Of a stretch of DNA of 38,124 nt, positions 32,751 to 38,124 are shown piece by piece. The DNA lies in contig PUMT01000195.1 in the NCBI GenBank assembly GCA_003551495.1, forward strand, positions 1 to 38,124, read 5' to 3'. This stretch comes from Bacteroidota bacterium. Its GTDB lineage: Bacteria > Bacteroidota > Bacteroidia > Bacteroidales > PUMT01. The notes beneath the pieces were generated by a model, which did not search any database, was not told where the DNA came from, and was given only the letters and a program-made list of their open reading frames with translations. The position numbers and the translations under genes were made by a program. Position 1 is the first letter of the stretch. Each line of letters begins with the position of its first letter.

Positions 32751-33539
32751 ATGAAGTATGAAAATATGATAGAGGTCCGGGATCTTTCCGCAACAATTGA
32801 CGGGAAGAAGATATTATCCGGAGTATCATTTACAGCCCGCAGGGGCGATATTACTGTAGTAATTGGCGGAAGCGGTGCAGGTAAAACAACTGTTTTGAGG
32901 CATCTGCTGGGTCTCTATCCATTAACAAACGGATATATTTCTGTTCTTGGAAAGGATATAAGCAGTATAACCGAAAAGGAACAAAACAAACTCTATCTGC
33001 AGACCGGAGTTTTTTTCCAGAACGGCGCATTGCTGAACTCGATGACCGTCGGTGAAAATGTGGCTTTACCACTTGTTCAGCATACCGATCTTCCCGAATC
33101 ACTGATCAGGGAAATTGTTCTTATGAAGCTTGGTCTTGTAAACCTTGAGGACTCATTCAATCTCTACCCTTCACAGCTGAGCGGCGGAATGCTCAAGAGG
33201 GCTGCACTGTCAAGGGCAATAGTAATGGACCCTCCCCTTCTTTTCTGTGACGAGCCGGGTTCGGGCCTTGACCCCCTTTCTATGGAATCACTCGATTACC
33301 TGATAATGAACCTGAAAAACAGGCTGGGGATGACTATAGTTATGATAACCCATGAGATCCATACAATCCTGCGCCTTGCCGACAAAATAGTTTTTCTTCA
33401 TCGGGGTAATTCATTGTTCGAGGGAAGTGTGGAGGATGCACTTTCTTCAGAAAACAAGGATATTAAAGACTTCTTTTCAGTAGTTAACAAAAGAAAACAG
33501 TCCCCTTTACAAAATAACTCCCCTGAAAGCAACCTTTAA
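32751..33539 (+). CDS. MlaF-type ABC transporter ATPase
   Basis: A 262-residue nucleotide-binding subunit that powers the MCE transporter. Walker A is GGSGAGKTT (K45), the Q-loop is near FFQNGALLNSMTV, the ABC signature is LSGGM (143-147), and Walker B with the catalytic Glu is LLFCDEPGSGLD (E168). The switch His is in VMITHE. The C-terminal ~25 residues are polar. It starts 11 bases after the permease stop and ends four bases inside the convergent FISUMP gene. The start could also be Met6, with little effect. Confidence 0.95.
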   Translation: MKYENMIEVRDLSATIDGKKILSGVSFTARRGDITVVIGGSGAGKTTVLRHLLGLYPLTNGYISVLGKDISSITEKEQNKLYLQTGVFFQNGALLNSMTVGENVALPLVQHTDLPESLIREIVLMKLGLVNLEDSFNLYPSQLSGGMLKRAALSRAIVMDPPLLFCDEPGSGLDPLSMESLDYLIMNLKNRLGMTIVMITHEIHTILRLADKIVFLHRGNSLFEGSVEDALSSENKDIKDFFSVVNKRKQSPLQNNSPESNL

Positions 33540-34543
33540 TCATTGTCTTTTATGCATCTGACACTGCACCCCCGATGCTTGCTGGAAGAGAAACGAAATA
33601 CCCCCGGGTAATCGTAACGCAAAACCATATTATGAGCCCATGATCCATCTATACCGTGCTCATCTGCTGACCACCAGAAAGCCCTTTCCCCAAGATCCCG
33701 AAAGCTGCCTGCTCTTTCACGGTATCCGGCCGGAAAAGCCGAAAAACCTCCGGTATTTGTTGCACCGGTATTAGGTTCATTCCATCTGGGATGCAAATCG
33801 GGGAATGTCCTCTCCGACTTCATGGCTCCACCGGCAATTTCGCTTCCACCAAGGAAAATTACAAGAGAGTCCCAGTCCTCCTCCCCCGGCACACGCCACC
33901 CGGGCGGACAAAGCCCCCTTTCATCTGCAACCGCGTACCAGTTATATAAAGCACCGTAATATTCACCTCTTCCTTCATAACGGTTTTCGTACCATACAAA
34001 TGCCCCGCCTGTAAGGTTGTGCCAATCATTACCATCCTCTATTTCAGGTATCGGATCGCCGTTTCTGTAACTTGAAACCATCAGATTCCCGGCCATCCAT
34101 TCCTGGTTGCCCACAATTATTGTATTGTAATGGTTTCCCTCGTGATCTGTAACACCTTCGCCATACCTGAACAGCGTAGTTGTAAAGCTCAATATTTCAC
34201 CGGTAGATATCCCCTGTTCATTTTCGGCAAAAGCTGAAATATAATATGTAGTTTCCATCTCAAGTCCTTCCAGCTTTATTTCAAACTCACCCATACCGCT
34301 TCCCGCAACAATTTTTTGGCCTTCATCAGGCAGATCGGGTTCTTCTCCCCAGTAGAAGCCTCTTTCAACAATATTGCCTCCGCCGTCAGAAGTTACTCTT
34401 CCTGCAGCAATTGCCGATACGGCTGTAACATCATAAGGAGGATAAGTTTCTGCAACAGGCAGCGAGGTTGCCCCCTCACGGGCGCAACTGCAGATCAATA
34501 CAATGTAAAGAAGAGCAGATTGGCTGATTATTAAAAACTTCAT
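33536..34543 (-). CDS. FISUMP-domain lipoprotein with an FN3-like module
   Basis: A 335-residue lipoprotein: signal peptide and lipobox LICSC (C20). Residues about 32-127 form one beta-rich FN3-like module (AAGRVTSDGGGNIVERGFYWG, ETTYYISAFAENEQGISTG). The FISUMP domain follows: HYNTIIVGNQEWMAGNLMVSS, GALYNWYAVADERGLCPPGWRVP, NEPNTGATNTGGFSAFPAGYRE and the terminal CSVRCIKDND. It has the same plan as the larger protein at the right edge, so these are probably paralogues with different numbers of FN3-like modules. The role is unknown; cell-surface display is inferred. It overlaps the mlaF-type stop by four bases. Confidence 0.88.
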   Translation of the reverse strand: MKFLIISQSALLYIVLICSCAREGATSLPVAETYPPYDVTAVSAIAAGRVTSDGGGNIVERGFYWGEEPDLPDEGQKIVAGSGMGEFEIKLEGLEMETTYYISAFAENEQGISTGEILSFTTTLFRYGEGVTDHEGNHYNTIIVGNQEWMAGNLMVSSYRNGDPIPEIEDGNDWHNLTGGAFVWYENRYEGRGEYYGALYNWYAVADERGLCPPGWRVPGEEDWDSLVIFLGGSEIAGGAMKSERTFPDLHPRWNEPNTGATNTGGFSAFPAGYRERAGSFRDLGERAFWWSADEHGIDGSWAHNMVLRYDYPGVFRFSSSKHRGCSVRCIKDND

Positions 34544-34622
34544 TTTATAAAAGACGAAATACTAATATAAGACGTTTTACAATTGATAAGTTATTATATT
34601 CAAATTAAAATATTTAAAAACA

Positions 34623-34736
34623 ATGCGCAGGGAAAACGACAGGAGTTTTTTGAAAACCCCACTTTCAACATCCATTATCATAGGTGCGGTTATTGTAATT
34701 ATTGTTGTGCTTATAGCAATATATCTTCTGCCCTGA
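34623..34736 (+). CDS. Tiny single-pass membrane protein (37 residues)
   Basis: A short frame starting MRRENDRSFLKTPLST followed by one hydrophobic stretch (about residues 17-36) and a TGA stop. The layout, a basic and polar N-terminus followed by a membrane helix, is coding-like. It lies between a divergent FISUMP gene and another small membrane protein gene, both on the plus strand. No homologue is recognised. It could be a membrane microprotein or chance coding; a second plus-strand small frame of the same style nearby raises the likelihood. Confidence 0.5.
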   Translation: MRRENDRSFLKTPLSTSIIIGAVIVIIVVLIAIYLLP

Positions 34737-34799
34737 TGCAGGAACAGGAGGTTCTTCCTTTAACTTTCTCCTGCCCCGGCCTGCCGCTGCAATAGGCAA

Positions 34800-34976
34800 A
34801 TGAAAAAAAAGAAGAACAAATCGAAAGACAAAACCCAACTGGCCGTATTTATAATATCAGCCGCAGTGGTCGGTATATTAAGCTACCCCCTGGCCTACGA
34901 AAACTTTCGTGCCCATCTTTTTGTTACCGTTTTTGCAGCCCTTATTATAAGCTACCTCTGGAAACTGCTGGTTTGA
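34800..34976 (+). CDS. Small two-pass membrane protein (58 residues)
   Basis: The frame begins with a strongly basic N-terminus (MKKKKNKSKDK) and then has two hydrophobic segments (about residues 13-32 and 38-57) joined by a short polar turn, YENFRAH. It ends with TGA. This looks like a real integral membrane protein. It lies 64 bases after the 37-residue frame; the gap contains the inverted repeat GCAGGA/TCCTGC (34738-34774). The next gene starts 74 bases later. Function unknown. Confidence 0.65.
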   Translation: MKKKKNKSKDKTQLAVFIISAAVVGILSYPLAYENFRAHLFVTVFAALIISYLWKLLV

Positions 34977-35050
34977 ATAACCTTTTTCATATTAAAACGT
35001 ATATTAACATGTTTATATTCACCAGTTAATATATTTTTTTCATTACAGGT

Positions 35051-36958
35051 ATGAAAAAGTTTTCAATACTGGCATTGACACTGATGGTAAACACTTTCAT
35101 TATCCTGCCACAAAACTGGAACAGGCTTGACATGCTCCAGCAGGATGCCTTTTATTTCTCGGAGACTATGCAGTATGAGCTTGCGGCGCAAGCATACACC
35201 GACATGCTTGAAGAGCTCCCCGGAAATGCAAACCTTTTATTCAATGCCGGTTATTATTACCTGAGTGCTCACGGCATGAATGAAGAAGCAATAAACTACC
35301 TTGAAAAAGCATCCCGAAACATTTCAGATAACTGGAATCCGGGATCGTTAAGGGAGGAAAAAGCACCAACCGAAGCGCTGTTGCTACTGGGGATCGCATA
35401 CCAAAGGGGGAACAGGCTGGATGAAGCTGTTGATGCTTACAAAAGATTCAGTGATAAACTTGCCGAAGATGACCCCAGGGTGATTATGGCCCGACAGCAT
35501 ATAAACAGCTGTTACAATGCAGAAGCCTTCCTCTCCGAGCCACGTTTTGTCAGGATGTTCAACCTTGGAAAAGAGATCAACAGCATTGCCTCAAATGTTA
35601 ATCCGGTTATTTCAGGTGATGGCCGGACAATGGCTTACACCAGCATATCCCGTTACGGTTTTGATATATTTGTATCACACAGGGAGAGCAACAGCTGGGG
35701 CCGTCCCTCAAACATAAGTTACCAGCTTGAGGATGACCTCCTGCTAACCTCCAGCCTGTCATATGATGGCAAAACAATGTACCTTGTAAGGAAGGCCCAA
35801 AACAGGTCGGATATATACTACAGCAACTTTAAGGAAGGACGGTGGACAAGGGCAGGAAGTATTGGAAGGCCTGTTAACAGCCGCTCCAGTGAAACTCATG
35901 CATCCGAGTCGCCTGACGGGGAAACTCTTTATTTTACAAGCGACAGGAACGGGGGGCATGGAGAACTTGACATATACAGGGCTACACTTGACCGGCGCGG
36001 CAGGTGGAGAAATATTGAAAATATGGGGGCAGATATAAACACACCCTTCAATGAAGAGACCCCTTTCGTCACAAACGACGGCAGGTATCTCTTTTTCAGT
36101 TCCGAAGGGCACAACAGTATGGGCGGGTATGACATTTTCTATGTTGACCTGTCGGATCCCTCGCAGGTTCATAATGCAGGCTATCCGCTCAACGATACCG
36201 GCGATAATCTTTTTTTCCATCCGGGCGAGGACGGCACTGCGGGGTATATTTCACTTTACCGTGAAGATAACCTGGGAGGGAAGGATATTTACCGGGTTAT
36301 ACTGGACGAAAATCATGAACTGCTTGCAGAATACTCCATGCAGGAAGAAAAACATTACGTTGCCGGTATGGCAGGTAAAGCGGATACCTTTCAGGTCAGC
36401 GCTAATGAAATAATGGAAACACTGGCAGAAGATAAAACCGGAGGTTTTACAGATCTGCCATCCCCGAAAAAGGAAGATCCCGCCAGAAATATATACTACC
36501 GCCCCGGTTACGGAAGATCATTCAACATACAGTTTCTGGCGCTTGCAGAAAACATAAACACCCAGATCATAGATTCCATTGCAGGTAATGATGCAATTGT
36601 CCTTTTTGATAACGACCGTTTCAGCAGGTTTATCTCAGGCTATTATACAACATACGAAGATGCGCGTAAAGTGATGGAGGAAAAATACCGGAATGCTTTC
36701 CCTGATGCCTTTATCAGAATAAATGATTTTATCCCGGCTTATACTATACAGCTTATAGCTACTTCAGAATTCATTGATCCATCGGAATTTGCTGACTTCA
36801 ATCAGATTTCCTGCATAAAGGGGACTGACGGCATATACAGATACACCTGGGGTAATTTTGAAACCAGGAAAGAAGCCGCATCCCGCCTCCCCGGATTATG
36901 GGAAGCGGGATACGACGATGCATTTATCCGTGAAACCGGATTCAAGTCCGGCAACTAA
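35051..36958 (+). CDS. Exported TPR, PD40 beta-propeller and SPOR-like repeat protein
   Basis: A 635-residue secreted protein with a signal peptide (first ~20 residues, ILPQ region) and no lipobox. Order: TPR-like helices (about 30-160, with YELAAQAYTDMLEELPGNANL and DEAVDAYKRFSDKL); a PD40/WD40-like propeller (about 165-420) with repeats such as NPVISGDGRTMAYTS, ESPDGETLYFTSDRNGG and YDIFYVDLSDPSQ; and two C-terminal SPOR-like segments starting FNIQFLALAE and YTIQLIATSE. Similar TPR-PD40 proteins belong to the type IX secretion or gliding apparatus (PorE type, which ends in an OmpA domain). Here SPOR-like repeats take that place, suggesting peptidoglycan binding. The exact role is unknown. 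Confidence 0.88.
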   Translation: MKKFSILALTLMVNTFIILPQNWNRLDMLQQDAFYFSETMQYELAAQAYTDMLEELPGNANLLFNAGYYYLSAHGMNEEAINYLEKASRNISDNWNPGSLREEKAPTEALLLLGIAYQRGNRLDEAVDAYKRFSDKLAEDDPRVIMARQHINSCYNAEAFLSEPRFVRMFNLGKEINSIASNVNPVISGDGRTMAYTSISRYGFDIFVSHRESNSWGRPSNISYQLEDDLLLTSSLSYDGKTMYLVRKAQNRSDIYYSNFKEGRWTRAGSIGRPVNSRSSETHASESPDGETLYFTSDRNGGHGELDIYRATLDRRGRWRNIENMGADINTPFNEETPFVTNDGRYLFFSSEGHNSMGGYDIFYVDLSDPSQVHNAGYPLNDTGDNLFFHPGEDGTAGYISLYREDNLGGKDIYRVILDENHELLAEYSMQEEKHYVAGMAGKADTFQVSANEIMETLAEDKTGGFTDLPSPKKEDPARNIYYRPGYGRSFNIQFLALAENINTQIIDSIAGNDAIVLFDNDRFSRFISGYYTTYEDARKVMEEKYRNAFPDAFIRINDFIPAYTIQLIATSEFIDPSEFADFNQISCIKGTDGIYRYTWGNFETRKEAASRLPGLWEAGYDDAFIRETGFKSGN

Positions 36959-36973
36959 TCTCTAAACGTGCCT

Positions 36974-38124
36974 CTAGGGCATAACATATCCGGGAGGTGC
37001 GCCTTCTACAGGAAGTTCTCCCTGTTCGCCCTTAATGCAGCGGACTGACATCCCTATATTAAGCGGAGCATCTGTTTTTCCGATTAATTCTGCAGCATGA
37101 CTTAAAATGTAAGCCCTGCCGCCTTTATCCCAGGTAAAAAGGTAAGCCCACCATGCGCCTAACTCATTTAAGAAAACAAACTCTCCGTCACTGAATTCAT
37201 CTTCAGCTTCACCAATACGAAGGCCGCCAGGCAGAGCAGTAAATCCGCTCTCATTGGTTGCTCCTTCATTCGGTCTGTTCCAGTGAGCTGTGGTTGATTT
37301 GAGCTTGCCTCCTGCAACCTCCTCTCCACCCAGATATTTTATCAGTTGTTTCCAGTCGTCATCCGTGGGTACACGCCAGCCTTCCGGACAGAGATTGCCT
37401 TTTGCAACAGTATAAAAATTGTAAAGAGCACCATACACATCCTTGAATTTTTCACCGTAATTTCCATACCAGCTATAGGCGGGTTCTGTTTGTTTCGCCC
37501 ATTCGTCTCCATCTGTTATCTCAGCTATTGGCGTTTTGTCATTCAGCCTGGTGGTTCTGAGGTTCTCCGCCATCCACCTTTGCTGCCCGATTGTAACAGT
37601 ATTGTATTCATTCCCTTCAATGTCGACAACCGTAGGGTCATTCGTTTGAAAGTCCTTCTGCTCCCCGTAGGCTGTACCCAGGGCGTTGGTTGCATAGGCG
37701 CGGACATAGTATGTTGACTGGGGGGAAAGACCGGTAATATCACTGGTAAAAGACCCTGTGCCTGACCCGTCAGTTGTCATACCGTCATTATCGTCAACTG
37801 TGGGATTCTCCGACCCGCTCCATACAACACCGCGGGCAGTAACTTCCAGGCCGCCATCGTCGGTCACTTCGCCACCCGAAACAGCCGACTCATGTGTAAT
37901 ATTTGTAACATTGGCAGTTGTAACAACAGCCAGCTCACCTTCGGTTGTAAAACTCTTCTCCTCTCCGTAAGCTGTGCCTTCGCTGTTGGTTGCATAGGCG
38001 CGGACATAGTATTTTGACTGGGGGGAAAGACCGGTAATATCACTGGTAAACTCACCTGTGCCTGACCCGTCAGTTGTCATCCCTTCATTATCGGTTACGG
38101 TGGGGTTTTCCGACCCGCTCCATA
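36974..38124 (-). CDS. FISUMP-domain protein with FN3-like repeats (5' end beyond window)
   Basis: The frame remains open through the right edge: upstream of the Met at 38078-38080, the translation continues as WSGSENPTVTDNEG, the same sequence as the next repeat, so the gene is partial. It has at least two ~100-residue FN3-like modules (GVVWSGSENPTV, DITGLSPQSKYYVRAYATN), then a FISUMP domain: GNEYNTVTIGQQRWMAENLR, GALYNFYTVAKGNLCPEGWRVP, NEGATNESGFTALPGG, MSVRCIKG. After it comes a short tail, ELPVEGAPPGYVMP. It is convergent with the SPOR-type gene. It is probably surface-exposed; function unknown. Confidence 0.88.
   Translation of the reverse strand, partial: WSGSENPTVTDNEGMTTDGSGTGEFTSDITGLSPQSKYYVRAYATNSEGTAYGEEKSFTTEGELAVVTTANVTNITHESAVSGGEVTDDGGLEVTARGVVWSGSENPTVDDNDGMTTDGSGTGSFTSDITGLSPQSTYYVRAYATNALGTAYGEQKDFQTNDPTVVDIEGNEYNTVTIGQQRWMAENLRTTRLNDKTPIAEITDGDEWAKQTEPAYSWYGNYGEKFKDVYGALYNFYTVAKGNLCPEGWRVPTDDDWKQLIKYLGGEEVAGGKLKSTTAHWNRPNEGATNESGFTALPGGLRIGEAEDEFSDGEFVFLNELGAWWAYLFTWDKGGRAYILSHAAELIGKTDAPLNIGMSVRCIKGEQGELPVEGAPPGYVMP
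37648..38124. repeat. 300-base tandem repeat encoding FN3-like modules
   Basis: Bases 37648-37824 and 37948-38124 are near-identical at a period of exactly 300 bases (100 codons). Long stretches are identical, such as the region coding for DITGLSPQS and for YVRAYATN. More copies probably lie beyond the right edge. Such repeats can expand or contract by recombination and can confuse assembly. Confidence 0.9.

Noticed and set aside
38078-38080. Start codon for the right-edge FISUMP gene
   Set aside because: The Met is internal to a repeat; the frame continues in the same repeat sequence to the window edge, so the gene is partial.

Overview
This window comes from a member of the Bacteroidota, probably a Bacteroidales-type anaerobe or facultative anaerobe from a saline or sedimentary setting. 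The phylum call rests on several things seen together: promoters of the TAnnTTTG (-7) type, many lipoproteins with short lipoboxes, a DUF2723 membrane protein, DUF4369/TlpA-like and PD40/SPOR envelope proteins, and three FISUMP-domain (Fibrobacter succinogenes major paralogous domain) proteins. The habitat is inference. No tRNA, rRNA, CRISPR, insertion sequence or phage gene was seen.

Layout. 1-1070: thymidylate synthase (cut by the left edge) and dihydrofolate reductase. 1080-3029 (minus): a long KamA-family radical SAM protein whose substrate-site residues look like glutamate 2,3-aminomutase. 3277-9739: an amidase lipoprotein, a TlpA-like lipoprotein and a large DUF2723 glycosyltransferase-like membrane protein. 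9936-20259: a nitrosative-stress and nitrite-ammonification block made of an Rrf2 regulator with three C-terminal cysteines, a two-cluster ferredoxin protein, a DUF1360 membrane protein, hybrid cluster protein (Hcp), a cupin, NrfH, NrfA and a hybrid sensor kinase with cysteine-rich PAS domains. 20290-23370: an unrecognised helical protein diverging from a protein with five ~70-residue repeats fused to a GH16-fold domain that has lost its catalytic carboxylates. 23498-28919: an AbgT transporter, an M28 peptidase lipoprotein, a FISUMP protein and a TraB/GumN protein. 29237-33539: a DUF4168-like lipoprotein and a four-gene Mla/MCE lipid-transport operon. 33536-38124: a second FISUMP lipoprotein, two tiny membrane proteins, a TPR-PD40-SPOR envelope protein and a third FISUMP protein with ~100-residue repeats that runs off the right edge.

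How the genes work together. The nitrogen block is the clearest functional unit: NrfHA reduces nitrite to ammonium at the membrane, Hcp removes NO or hydroxylamine in the cytoplasm, the ferredoxin is a plausible electron donor, and the Rrf2 protein is a plausible Fe-S or NO sensor. The ferredoxin and hcp promoters share a downstream element at the same distance from the -7 box. The Mla-type operon supplies a complete inner-membrane ABC complex with the STAS subunit fused to the permease. Much of the rest is envelope biology.

The best candidates for something undescribed are the repeat plus pseudo-GH16 protein with its divergent unknown neighbour, the glutamate 2,3-aminomutase-like KamA protein with an extra ~240-residue N-terminal domain, and the Rrf2/ferredoxin/Hcp promoter architecture.
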